Shown here one piece after another: positions 10,519 to 20,227 of a stretch of 64,000 nucleotides of DNA. The stretch comes from Neoceratodus forsteri (Eukaryota; Chordata; Ceratodontiformes; Ceratodontidae): the NCBI GenBank assembly GCA_016271365.2, contig CM028132.1:590061001-590125000 (forward strand), given 5' to 3'. The position numbers were made by a program, and so were the translations under genes. The notes under the pieces are model-generated. The model was not told where the DNA came from, did no database searches, and worked only from the letters and a program-made list of their open reading frames with translations. The first letter of the stretch is position 1, and each line of letters opens with the position of its first letter.

Positions 10519-10677
10519 AAATCTGAGGGTTAGAATGTAGGCAGTTGATAGGTGGCAGCATTTGAAGAGTGGCTCATGCTAATGATTCCATCATTTGCAC
10601 AGCATTCCATCTCCGGGCATTTTGACCTTAAAGGCACACTGCAAAGAGTTAGGAATATTGGAGTATTCTTGGGGTGA
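10519..10677 (-). repeat. DIRS-B 5' inverted terminal repeat
   Basis: It pairs with 4978-5161 in reverse complement (AAATCTGAGGGTTAGAATGT at one end, AAAGGCACACTGCAAAGAGT near the other). The outermost 45 bp are also matched by the right half of the ICR. Host DIRS-A sequence starts immediately after. Confidence 0.9.
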
Positions 10678-11385
10678 GAATGTGGAAATACACATCTCTC
10701 AGGTCCAGACATCCCAACCAGCCTCCCCGCCGCAAAGATGGAATCACTGTGCACAGGGTGATCATCTTGAACTTGTCCTTTCTCAGGTGTTTGTTCAGAA
10801 ACCTGAGATCCTAGGCGAGTCGCCACTCCCCATTTTTCTTGTGTGTGAGAAAGCACCTTGAGTAAAGGCTCTTTCTCCACTGTGATGGAGGAACTCTTTC
10901 TGTTGCATTTGTTTGCACAACTTCCAGGACCCACTTGTCTGCGGTGATGTTTTTTCATTCCTGGAAGAAGTGAGCCAGCCTTCCTCCCACTGGCAAGGGG
11001 CAGGCAACTTGGAAGACTCGTCAGGGGTTCTGCCTGGGCTGATCATTAGGTGCTGGAGTCAGGGCAGCCAGTTTGGAAGCTCTTCTGCCCCTGGCCCTAA
11101 AGAAACCTCTCATCTGAGAAAAATCATAGGGCATAAAGGCACGGGGATAACAGCCCCTACCCCTACCTCCCCTTCCATAAGGATTGTAGGAAGTGGAGGC
11201 CTTTTCTTTCTCAGAGTTGCCTTTATAGTTGGCCTTGTACTCCTCCACCTTTTTCATGTATGCATCTGTCTTGTCACCAAATAAGGAATTGTTCTTGCAT
11301 GGGAAATCTATGGCCTTTGTCTGGGTGTGCTGGGACAGGTCAGTGGTTCTGAGCCAGGCAAACAGGCAAACCTGGCCCTAAGTTG
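10678..11385 (-). pseudogene. DIRS-A RT N-terminal part and end of gag
   Basis: On the minus strand, 10681-11020 continues the DIRS-A reverse transcriptase interrupted at 4977. It shows FPHSHPKNTPIFL-type junction residues from DIRS-B, then the fingers region (EKMGSGDSPRISGF frame; the homologous DIRS-B segment is 8045-8460). 11021-11257 is the gag tail (MKKVEEYKANYKGNSEKEKA, then YNPYGRGGRGRG), matching DIRS-B at 8560-8710. The gag then runs into the LINE inserted at about 11386. Confidence 0.7.
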
Positions 11386-13095
11386 GTCCGCAAACTATCT
11401 TGTGGACAGAGAGCAGCATGTCAAGGCTGAAGGAGACCTATTGCCAAAAATACATACTCCTTAGAGGTGACCCCCAAGGATCCATACTTTGTCCACTTCT
11501 CTTTGCCATTTATACTAATCAAATTGACACTGGCCTATAGTCATCTAGCATCCATCTCTTCGCTGATGATACAGTGCTATACATTGACAGATCAACTCCG
11601 GATCAAGCCATTTTGGACCTCTAGAACGATTTCAACATCCTCAAAAAAAAATCTACTCGACTTGAAACTCCTGCTCAATGCCAAAAAAACGAAGGCCATG
11701 ATTTTCTCTCCACTGGTTCCTCATCTCAAAAAAAAAAAAAAACCCGGTAAGGTTCCTCACATAAGCACCCTTTTGGGAGAAGCCCTGGAGTTCGTGGAAA
11801 AATTCAAATACCTGGGGGTCTGGATTGACTACAAATTATCCTTCATTGATCACACTGATGAACTCACTAAGAAACTGCGTCAAAGGCTTGGTATTTTCTT
11901 CAGGATCAAGCACTCACTAACCCAGGAGGCTAGAAAACTCTTAGTCCAAGTTACCTTCTTGCCTCTCCTTGACTATGCGGACTTCTTATATGGCCACAGT
12001 ACTAACACAGCTCTCTCCAAGTTTGATACCCTATACCACAGAGCCCTTAGATTAATTTCAGATGCCCCTTATAACATGCACCACTGCATCCTCTATTCTT
12101 CCGTAGGCTGGAGCTCCCTTAGCTTCAGAAGGAAAAAGAATGCTATTCTAAGGACATATAAGGCAATCACTCATAAATTACCTCAGTACCTCACAAGCTG
12201 CCTAACTCCCTGCATCCCTAGTGCCTATTCTCTCAGAAATCTTATCTCATTTCTGGCTATCCCTAGTTAAACGCGTTTTCAGAGCCTCAATAAGCCTACC
12301 TTCCTACGCTTCTGAAGAAGATCCAGAAAACCCTTAAGGCTCGCTACCCCTGTCACGTTCTCCCTCTTCAAATCCTTGTTTCTGAGGACCTTCTACGAGG
12401 TCTGTCATTGTTTCAAGTCAAGGTCTTAACATCACGATTTGTTACTGCTTTAAGTTCTGGACTTAAACCTCAACCATTGCCTGAAGCGTCATATGAGTCC
12501 TCCCTTCAGTCATTGTCCAAATCAAGGTCCCAACATCACAATCTGTCTTTGCTTCAAATATTAGACTTAAAACTCCAACCACTGCCTGTGGCATCTGTCG
12601 TGTTCTCCCTTCAAACAGTCCTTCCTCCCTAGGCCATCATATCCAACCTCTCCTATCTCAGCTGACCTCCCCCATACCCCTCCCATCCCACCCCACCTGC
12701 CAGGCCATGCCTACAGTACCTATCAAAGGACTCCTACATCTCAATCTTCTTCGCACTTTGACGCTAGAGGAACTGCGACTTCTGCTCACTATGATTCCTC
12801 CAATGATGTTTACTGTATAAACTTTTGCTCATTACCTTACGTCCATATATCTGTATCCATGCATTTGTATTTAAATGGCACTACCTCCTGTTGAACCTAC
12901 TGCTATGTTCTGGTGCAAGTATCTTGTCACATGCGATGGTTTATGTTATTATTTTGTTATTACTATGTCATTTTTATGTACGTTCACTCAACCTGTGATG
13001 TCGTAACCCTGTTAGCAATTGTTTTGCCCCAGGTCCATTTTGTAAATGAGCTTGTCTCAATGATGTTCCGCCTGACAAAATAAAGATTTTGATTG
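11386..13095 (+). mobile_element. Rex1/L2-like LINE, 5'-truncated, inserted in DIRS-A gag
   Basis: It begins inside the RT palm: RGDPQGSILCPLLFAIYTNQ, then a frame with LFADDTVLYIDRSTPDQAIL. The 11467-12270 frame carries LLLNAKKTKAMIFSPL, EFVEKFKYLGVWIDYKLSF, LPLLDYADFLYG, ALRLISDAPYNMHHCILYSS and LPQYLTSCLTP. The 3' UTR ends AATAAAGATTTTGATTGATT with repeats of ATTGATTG, a short tandem tail typical of L2/Rex-type LINEs. A short AAAC-like duplication flanks it. Stops and frameshifts make it dead. Confidence 0.85.
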
Positions 13096-14385
13096 ATTGA
13101 TTAATTGATTGAAACAACCTTAGGGATATGGTGTGGGCCATGACCCTGGAAGCAGTGTCACTGGAATCCACTGCCATATGAAACTGGTATTTGGTAGCAT
13201 CAAGTGCAGACCTGGCTGTATCTGCCAAAGCTTGAGTCAGATCACCCGAGACCTTCTCACTCATGGCCAGCACAGAGTTGCAAAGGGCTTTCTGGTACTG
13301 GGCAGTATAGGCCAAGTAAGCTGCCTGCCTCAATAGCAGGGAGGCAGTAGTGTAGACCTTCTTACCCATTCTCTCCAGCTTCCTGGAATCCTTGTTTGGG
13401 AGTTGGGTTGAAAAGGGGACCATAGCCTTGTCACAGGCAGCCACCTGGACCACCCCTTCGTGGTCTGGGGAAGAGCAGAGGTACTCAGCTCCAAGTTTGT
13501 ACAGCTGGTACTTCTCAATCTTTTTGTCGATCCTCGGTGTGGAAGTAGGGCTCTATAACAACTTGCAGGCTGCCTTCTTAAGGGATCTGTAGACAGGTAG
13601 AAGCAAACTCTTGGTTGGTGTTAACCCCATCATATCTAGAAATTCTGCGTCATCCTCCACAGTTTCCTGGGTGGATAGGTCAAGGGTATTTACCATCTGT
13701 CTAACAAAGCCATAAAGTGAGGAGAAATCCTCTGGGAACCGAACTCTTGCTCAGGGGAACTGTCAGGTTCAACTGGTTCCCCTTTCTCCTCCTCCTCATA
13801 ATAATAAAACTTGGTACCTTGAAGATCTGGAACCGGAAGGGAAGCAGAAACCTGAGGAGGAACCGGCATACCCATAAGGCTAGCCATGGCTTGAAAAGCC
13901 TGAATGAATTGCTGAGCCTTTGTCATGTCCTCCATAGAAGGCATTTTTGTTCACTCTACTGACGGCTCCTTTGTTTCGTCAGCAGCAGGGGCAGCGACAT
14001 GTTTTTCTTTTTCTTTTCCTTTGTCAGAACAAGGTCCAAAACCTCCTCAGAGGATCTTTTGTGCTTGGCTACCTCAGAATTCCCTTTACTAGGGACCCTG
14101 AAATCAGGAGTCTTTTGAGGAACTTTCCTTCTGTTTGTTATGGTGGGAATGGTCCTCATCTGAATGCCTTGGTGACGTAGAGGCAGACTGAGAGGCCATA
14201 GCAACTTCTAACCTTCTGGCCCTCTTTTTAACTGTTTTAGAGCAAAACTTGCTGCAGACCTCACAGTCGGTAAATTGGTGGTCAGGACCTAGGCACCTTA
14301 AGCACGGCTCATGATGATCTGCCTTTGAACAATTTTTAAAGCCTGTAGGTCCTGTCTTCTTTTTGGGTCTATCTGATATGTCAAT
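13096..14385 (-). pseudogene. DIRS-A gag, N-terminal and middle parts
   Basis: 12974-13453 on the minus strand holds MVQVAACDKAMVPFSTQLPN and the following helical region, about 70% identical by eye to DIRS-B gag (VVQAAACDKAKVPLASHPPE). 13690-13944 gives the acidic segment (YYYEEEEKGEPVEPDSSPEQ). 14220-14385 gives the zinc-binding start: SDRPKKKTGPTGFKNCS, CLRCLG, DCEVC. The initiating ATG appears as ATA at about 14378-14380, so the start codon is lost. Confidence 0.75.
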
Positions 14386-14639
14386 TTGAAAAAAAGACCC
14401 CCAAAATATGGTTCCCGACTGAAAAAATATAAGTTTGTGGTCCAGTTCCTAAATAAAATTGGACCACAATTAAAATAAAGCACTCGTTCTACCACAAAAC
14501 AAACAAGCATTTGTCAAAGCCGAACGTTCGATTGCAGGTATTTACAGTGGTATTTGGCACTTGGACATGGCTTAAAAAATCAGTGACAAAGAAGTACAAG
14601 CATTTGTCAATGCCGAATGTTGCTTGCTTCTATGTGCTG

Positions 14640-15540
14640 TTTAGGTATTTGGAAGTCATTGGAGTGCAAATATTGAAAATTTGAGAATTTACGAGATGCG
14701 TAGGAATCCATGTAAGCACACTCAAGTAAAACAGTAATTTTTAGAATTTTTCATTCAATTTTCAACATAGCCATTTTAAGACCTCTGCTCATGAACAGTG
14801 TCACTGTGATTTTCTTAATGTGTCCCATACATTGAGTTCGCACACCGACCGGGCGCCATTGTATGCTATACATGGAAACACGCTTTTGGGCAGGATGTAA
14901 AAATGACAGATGTACTGCTCATAGGAGGTGTGGTAAAATGGCAATGTTGAAAATCTAGGTGGAAATATTGAAAATTCGCGAACTTCTGGTGCGAACGCCA
15001 ACCTTGCCTCATCAAATCAGTCATTTTAGAATTTTTTCACCAAATTTTCAACACAGCCATTTTAAGACCTCTGCTCATGAACAGTGTCACTGTGATTTTC
15101 TTAATGTGTCCCATACATTGAGTTCACACACCGACTGTGCCATTGTGCGCTACATGGGCGGAAACACATTTTGGGTGAGATGTGAAAAATGACAGCTGTA
15201 CTACTCATAAGAAGGTGTGGTAAAATGGCAATGTTGAAAATCTGGAGTGAAAATATTGAAAATTTGCGAACTTACGAGTGCTCGTGTAGAATCCGCGCAA
15301 CGCACGCCAGAAACGGTTTGTTTTTTAGAACCCACCAATTAAAAATAGGCTTTTTGAGCCCACCTTATGAACGCTGGCACTGTCGTTTACATCGGGTCTT
15401 AAAGGTGATTTCGCGCAGTGATCATGTAAATCCCTTCGGCCCAATAACGCCATGACAGTGACAGAATTCATGAGAAGGGTCTCAAAATCCCATGTTGAAA
15501 ATTTGGTGCAAAATTCAACAAAATGCCTAAGATATGCAAA
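14640..15540. repeat. 286-bp satellite, about three degenerate copies
   Basis: The motif AGCCATTTTAAGACCTCTGC starts at 14769 and again at 15055, a period of 286 bp. The segments around it match over nearly the full length (AACAGTGTCACTGTGATTTT, CCCATACATTGAGTTC, GTGTGGTAAAATGGCAATGT). A preceding partial copy is recognisable at 14655-14760 (AATATTGAAAATTTGAGAAT) and a more diverged one at 15325-15540. GC-rich CpG-containing islets alternate with AT-rich stretches. No coding potential. Confidence 0.75.
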
Positions 15541-15771
15541 CAAAGTTGAAAACCCATCTAGCCAATCATCAGCTTACCGGCATTTCCTCAGTTAGCGGTC
15601 GCCTTTGAAGAGTGCAGGCGTGTTCCCAGTCCACATCAAGACGTAAAGCAAGTCGGAGGTAAGTATGGGGTGGGAGGCAGAGTGTGCAGTGGGTGGGTGG
15701 GTGGCGCGGGTTGTGGAGGGGGCGGGAGACGCGTGGGACCGCTTAATTTACAGGTTGTTTTTTCCCACTTG

Positions 15772-16070
15772 ATGACACGGGACATTTGCCACGCTGGGTG
15801 GGCTCCCAGCATGGCAGAAGGATGGCTGGGGGCGCATGGAGCGGATCGGGATTGGGCACCCCATCGGCAGACGACGAGGACGCTTAGCACGCTGGGGTGG
15901 GCTCCCAGCGTGGCAGCAGGGAGCTGTTTGCTAGGAGCTGCACGGGGATTGGGCACCCCTGGCCGGCAGATGACGAGACGCTTGCCACGCGGAGTGGGCT
16001 CCAGCATGACAGCAAAGATTTGGGGTGGGGGCGGACGACTGCAAGCACACAACAGCGGTTTTTTGAAGAG
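15772..16070. repeat. GC-rich tandem repeat, about 99-bp unit, three copies
   Basis: CACGCTGGGTGGGCTCCCAG at 15790, CACGCTGGGGTGGGCTCCCA at 15888 and CACGCGGAGTGGGCTCCAGC at 15988 mark three copies spaced 98-100 bp. Each also contains GGATTGGGCACCC and a GACGA-GACGCTTGCCACG block. The region is CpG-rich, unlike its surroundings. ORFs across it on both strands are open by composition only. Confidence 0.7.
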
Positions 16071-16429
16071 AAGACCACTGTCATACACAGCACCGCAGCG
16101 ATTGGTGCAGGATCGCACGCCTGCTCAACGGAGTAGGGATTGCACAGGCAGGCACACCTCCAAAGTGTCCCATTCTCTCAAGATCGCTCTCAAAAGACAA
16201 GCAACGAACTTAAAGCACCTCGTTCCACAAAAACAGGAACCAAAGCACTAAGTACCAGAAATAATATAATATAAAATTGAAGGAGAAAAGTGCAGAATAT
16301 GAATAAAAACTGCAGTTTGAAAGAAAAACACTAAATGAAATAAGGGATTTCTCCGGTTTCTGGGAACCACTGAGGAACCAGAGAAAAATGTGAAAATTAA
16401 GGCAAAAAAGCTAGAACTACATTAACTTA

Positions 16430-16667
16430 AAAGCAGAGATATATATATTACGTTCGGGTTGTGTTATGTATATCTTTCTTGTACATGTGACTTGGAATGT
16501 AAATACTCTGCTCCTATCAGTATTGTAAACATGTTGTTCCTTTTGTATTATGTATATTTATATGTTACTGTACAATTTTCCCTGCCAACAGCAGGTCCAC
16601 ATTGTAAATGAGCTTGCTCAATGGTGATCGCCTGGATAAATAAAGATTTGATTGACTGACTGAAATA
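16430..16667 (+). mobile_element. LINE 3' UTR, same family as 11386-13095
   Basis: CAGGTCCACATTGTAAATGA through AATAAAGATTTGATTGACTG matches the 3' end of the LINE at 13030-13095, including the polyadenylation signal and the short TGA-containing repeated tail. Only about 235 bp remain. It interrupts DIRS-A leader DNA. Confidence 0.8.
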
Positions 16668-16769
16668 AAAAACGAAAACGAATACTTATATTTTGGAAAA
16701 TAAAGCAACAAAATCAAAGTTAGTTGAAGACAGCTCTTCAGGGCAACTTGCTTTTTCAGGCGGAGAAAT

Positions 16770-16931
16770 AAATCTGAGGTTAGGCTGCGGAACACAGCAC
16801 CACCACGAGGCTGAAGTTTGAAAATGAGTTCTGAGTTCCATAATTAGCATACATTCCACTCTTTCTGGGGCAGCTCAACCTTCCAGGCTGACTGAAATAG
16901 TAAGCATAGTGAGGGATTCCTGAGGCTTGAA
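16770..16931 (-). repeat. DIRS-A 5' inverted terminal repeat
   Basis: It begins AATCTGAGGTTAGG like the DIRS-B ITR (AATCTGAGGGTTAG at 10520) and ends CATAGTGAGGGATTCCTGAG...CTTGAA. Those last 34 bases are reverse-complemented in the ICR at 262-295. Middle sequences resemble those of DIRS-B (ATTAGCATACATTCCACTCT). It marks the right limit of DIRS-A. Confidence 0.8.
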
Positions 16932-17482
16932 TAAGAGTTTAACAAGCTAATAATTATGCAGTATCCAGCATAGTGGCATTATTGTTGGGTAACTGATAGC
17001 GCTGCCAATTATCCAACACAAGATGACTGCCTAGCAGTAATGCTGCCCACCTCAGTTATACATTTAATAATATATATCTCTACCTACCTCAATGAAAACT
17101 GTTGCATGTATTTTGTGTCTACATCATTGCTTCTCAAACTGTGAGGTCTGCCTCCCAAGAGAGGCTCAGACAAGCAAGCCAATCATTAACATTTTGAGTT
17201 TTGATGTTTCATGTAAAGAGATGGGGTAAAATGAACGCAAATAAGGAGAGATAAATACACTCAACCAAGCATTTATTCAAATGCACTGTGCAAAGTACAG
17301 TATATTTCTCCTATGGTAGCTTGGCTTGAGGGTGGCTTAATATGATACTCTGAAAATTATTACTCTATATCTATATATAGAGTGCTAGCCCAGCATCTAA
17401 GTATCAATTTCCAAGAGGTAATGTCCAACATCCATAAGGTTAATAACTCTGTGTGGTGTACATGTTAAAATTAAGCAAAGGC
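16932..17482. other. POLR2G intron DNA, nothing further recognised
   Basis: About 550 bp of ordinary AT-rich sequence between DIRS-A and the penultimate POLR2G exon. A short TATCTATATATAGA palindrome lies at 17367-17380. I looked for the terminal POLR2G exon here and did not find it. Confidence 0.6.
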
Positions 17483-17488
17483 ACTTAC

Positions 17489-17522
17489 CAAGGTAGTCAT
17501 CCATCAAAGAACCTATTGCAAA
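17489..17522 (-). CDS. POLR2G: POLR2G (RPB7) penultimate coding exon, 34 bp
   Basis: On the minus strand this 34-bp exon encodes FAIGSLMDDYL plus the first base of a Gly codon. The known end of RPB7 is FAIGSLMDDYLGLVS. The acceptor follows a long T tract (the A-run at 17525-17545 on the plus strand) ending GTAG; the donor is GTAAGT at 17483-17488. Only about G-LVS-stop remains for a final exon. I searched 16932-17482 by eye for a minus-strand AG followed by such a sequence and found none. The terminal exon is therefore probably beyond DIRS-A, left of the window, unless it is divergent. Confidence 0.93.
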
Positions 17523-17526
17523 CTAC

Positions 17527-18179
17527 AAAAAAAAAAAAAAAAAAAGAGAATTAGAATTTACTTAAAAATACCTAAAATTGCTATAGTTGTTAGGCATAAG
17601 AGTTATTTTTTAGTGCAATCCAACTGACAGTTTTCAGGACATCTCTCCATACCAAAAGCACTAATGTAATTGTAGATATTCCGAGCCAAGGTATCATTTA
17701 GTCCGAAAGACCACAGTTCCCACAAGTACTGCAGAGAAATCATAAGCTCCCTAGTGTGCTATGCTACCTCTGATATTTAAATGCATAAAGAGTGACCATT
17801 TTGAATTTCCTTACTGTGAAGTTACACACAAGTAAAAAGGAGCTACACATTTTACATTTATGAAGCAGGTTAGACATACTCCAGCATGTAAGAATAAATG
17901 ATCCAACTGCTCCACACTCAGTAACAAGTAATTTGGGGGCACTGGACTGCTATGGACCTTTGAACCTCTGGCCCAAGGGAAAGTATTAAACAGGCTGTAA
18001 CAGTGGGGATTCAGAAATGGCGACATGACATAGGGATTGCATGCAAACTAGGGAATGGCCAAGGTGTCTCAAGAAGATAAATGGCAGTGTGTGTCCACTT
18101 GACTCGTTGCAAAAAGGAAAAAATGTAATGTCCTCAGAAAGCATCAGACTTGCTTAAAAGACGATTCACATAAAGAATA
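17527..18179. other. POLR2G intron, no feature seen
   Basis: Apart from the T-rich tract (A-run 17525-17545 on plus) serving the acceptor of the 17489 exon, I see no repeat family, ORF or RNA gene in this stretch. Confidence 0.5.
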
Positions 18180-18340
18180 ATGTATGGGCAACCATACACA
18201 ACAAAGCTGTGTTTCCACCGAGGAGTTTGGATGACAGCATATGAACCTCGAGAGCGAAGCCCGAGAGGTCCATGCTGTCATCTCAACCCCCAGTTGGAAA
18301 CACATGCAGAGTTGTGTGTGGGTGCCCATATTTTATTTTT
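18180..18340. mobile_element. Foldback (MITE-like) element, about 160 bp
   Basis: The left arm (ATGTATGGGCAACCATACAC, then GCTGTGTTTCCACCGAGGAG, GATGACAGCAT) is mirrored by the right arm (ATGCTGTCATCTCAACCCCC, GGAAACACATGCAGAGTTGT, GTGGGTGCCCATATT). The two arms pair almost end to end around a CTCGAGAGCG centre near 18248-18258. No ORF. It resembles a non-autonomous DNA transposon with long terminal inverted repeats; the superfamily is undetermined. Confidence 0.7.
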
Positions 18341-18985
18341 TATAGTAATATGTTATTTTACACCGGAGTGACAGACCCCCACTGAAGTGAAAAAAAAAAC
18401 AAAAAACAAAACTTGCCATTTCTTTGTTCTGTTCTGTGATCAAATCAAATTTACAGACTTCTGAAAGTTAAAATACAACTTTGGGCACTGAGTGGTTAGT
18501 AAGTAGCTAGGTGTGAAATAAATCAGAAATTTAAAATTGAATGACTTTTGAACTGTGCAGAACACCTTGGAATGCGCGCAACGTTTTAGAAAGTAACAAG
18601 GCTTTTGAGCAGGCTGATTTTTATACCGAACAAAGGCTAACCATATACTATGTTATGGTTCTGTATCAGAATGTATCCGAGTTGCTTAAGAAAAGATTCA
18701 TATTATGATTCTGCATTTCAATCTAAATAAACAGATGCATAAAGTTTGAGGAAGCATGGCTGCTTCTGCCACTGTTTTCAGTTAATGTGTGTGTTTACAG
18801 ACCTCGATGGAGAAGGATATTGCTGTCAAACATTTGCTACCAGACGTGTGTGTGTGTGTTTTTTGTTATAAATACAAAGCACCATTTCTAACTGGAATTT
18901 TTCTACCAGTATGATAACAGCTTCTGCGGAGCCACTTGCTATGTTAACATCCGGGTTTGTGCCCCAAATCCATAATGAAGCAACT
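18341..18985. other. POLR2G intron, no feature seen
   Basis: A-rich tract at 18390-18410 and a (TG) run at 18848-18860. Nothing else is recognisable. Confidence 0.5.
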
Positions 18986-18989
18986 TACA

Positions 18990-19775
18990 CAGAAACATAG
19001 ACTTTGACGGCAGATAAGCACCACTTGGCCCACCTAATCTGTCCATTTCCCTACCTATTGGAAAGGCTGCAGATTCCAGTTACCCAACACCCTACTTCCC
19101 CCTACCCCTCACTAAAATTGCCTTATGTCTGTCCCATGCATTCTTGAATTCCCCCCATTGTTTTTGACCCCACAACCTACTCAAGAATGTGGTTCCATTT
19201 GTCCTCCACCTCTCTGTAAAAGTACTTTCACGCTGCTTTGGGCTGTCCCCCCAATCTTCAAATTGTGCCCCTTGTTCTTGTTCATCTCTTTTTCTTAAAG
19301 ATGCTCCTGTCTTGGACTTTGTTGATTCCCTTGAGGTACTTGGAAAGTTTCTATTATGCCCCCCCCCACCTTTCCTCAAGGGTATACATATTAAACACTT
19401 TTAGTCTCTCTTCGTATGGCTTCTGTTGCAGACCTTGCACCATTTTAGTTGCCCTCCTCTCGACTGCCTCCATCCTGTCTTATGTCCCTGCGGAGACGGG
19501 GTCTCCAGAACTGTACGCAGTACTCCAGATGGGGTCTCACCAACTGTCTGTACAAAGGGATGACAACTTCCTGTTTTCTACTGGTGATGCATCTCCCTAT
19601 ACATCTTAGTATCCCCCCAGCCCTCCTTACTGCTTTCTCACATTGCTTACCTACCTTAAGGTCATCTGTTAAGACTAGCCCCAGGTCCCTTTCCATCTGT
19701 GTTGTTAGTACCTCCCCATTGTGTACTCTCCTGGTCTTTTGTTTCCCAGGTGCATTACTTTGTACTTTTTGTCTA
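18990..19775 (-). mobile_element. CR1 LINE 3' fragment
   Basis: The plus strand begins AGAAACATAGACTTTGACGG, the reverse of the CR1 3' tail. Minus-strand frames give the ORF2 end: [40 protein letters not shown] (19445-19696) and a tail with WDRHKAILVRGR (19092-19379). This is the segment C-terminal to the CR1 RT. Frameshifts separate the pieces. It is 5'-truncated. Confidence 0.88.
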
Positions 19776-19999
19776 TGATGAAGAGACTGAGCACCTACTA
19801 GGCCACACTCTTCCTCCTTTGAGGGGAACCTCAGTCACAGTACCGCCCCCTAGCATTCCAGGCAGCGCAGTGCTGATCAGAATTAAGATAAAACAAACAA
19901 CCCTGAACAGGCAGGGACAGGGACACTACCCAAGGTAAGGGGCTGGGTGAAGAGAAACAGCAGTAAAAGGGGGGCTGACTATGGTATGACCCCTACAGC

Positions 20000-20227
20000 T
20001 GATCTGAGCAGTGTATTATACCATTGTATAAGAGTTATATTAGGCCGGTACTAGACTTTGGATCTCCGGTTTGGTCACCTTATATAAAAGATATTAAAAT
20101 GATTAAAGGAGAGCAACATTCAGTCACCAAATTAATTACGCATTTAAAAGGACTATCGTATGAAGTTAGTTTAAAAACAAATGGTCTGCATTCTTTGTAA
20201 CAAAGAAGACAGAGAGGGGACCTTTTA
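20000..20227 (+). mobile_element. LINE RT C-terminal fragment (CR1 group)
   Basis: One plus frame reads PLYKSYIRPVLDFGSPVWSP, then IKDIKMIKGEQHSVTKLITH and LKGLSYEVSLKTNGLHS before a stop. This is the usual YxxYVRPxLEYxxxVWxP segment after the RT palm. It differs from the CR1 family at 18990, so it is another LINE family. It is cut off at 20228 by the oppositely oriented LINE tail; 21076-21500 may hold its continuation. Confidence 0.65.

Larger units (their letters stand above)
4978..10677 (-). mobile_element. DIRS-B: complete 5.7-kb DIRS retrotransposon
   Basis: This has all the structural parts of a DIRS element on the minus strand: 5' ITR 10519-10677, leader with TATATA-rich DNA 10090-10518, gag, RT/RNase H, tyrosine recombinase, ICR 5431-5535 and 3' ITR 4978-5161. 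It lies inside the RT gene of DIRS-A: host RT sequence stops at about 4977 and resumes at 10678-10681 (AATGTGGAAATACACATCTC, like 8014-8040 in DIRS-B itself). No target duplication is evident, as expected when a tyrosine recombinase inserts a circle. A and B are related but clearly diverged families. Confidence 0.93.
14501..16211. mobile_element. 1.7-kb insertion in DIRS-A leader, carrying satellite and GC-rich repeats
   Basis: Imperfect direct repeats of about 22 bp bracket the block (AAAGCACTCGTTCTACCACA at 14477-14496 and AAAGCACCTCGTTCCACAAA at 16212-16231). DIRS leader-like DNA lies on both sides. The left half is AT-rich satellite and the right half is GC-rich with CpGs, a 99-bp tandem repeat and a GTAAGT donor-like site at 15659. 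No terminal inverted repeats and no recognisable coding region. The long repeats may be a LINE-type target duplication or a remnant of unequal exchange. Confidence 0.45.
1..16931 (-). mobile_element. DIRS-A: old DIRS retrotransposon, fragmented by nested insertions
   Basis: DIRS elements use reverse transcriptase plus a tyrosine recombinase, and carry inverted terminal repeats (ITRs) with an internal complementary region (ICR) instead of LTRs. Pieces visible on the minus strand, from 5' to 3': ITR 16770-16931, leader 16668-16769 and 16230-16430, gag 13095-14385 and 11021-11385, RT start 10681-11020, RT/RNase H 3722-4977, linker and recombinase N part 3047-3540, recombinase core and C part 770-1545, ICR 211-295. 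The 3' ITR should lie about 250 bp left of position 1. The pieces are interrupted by at least six later insertions, each listed separately. The whole element sits in the last intron, or just 3', of POLR2G. Confidence 0.85.

Noticed and set aside
15670..16251. 193-codon ORF in GC-rich DNA
   Set aside because: Open by composition across the 99-bp tandem repeat; no domain, and no support from either flank.
16932..17482. Terminal POLR2G exon
   Set aside because: No minus-strand AG followed by a GLVS-stop sequence was found; not annotated rather than guessed.
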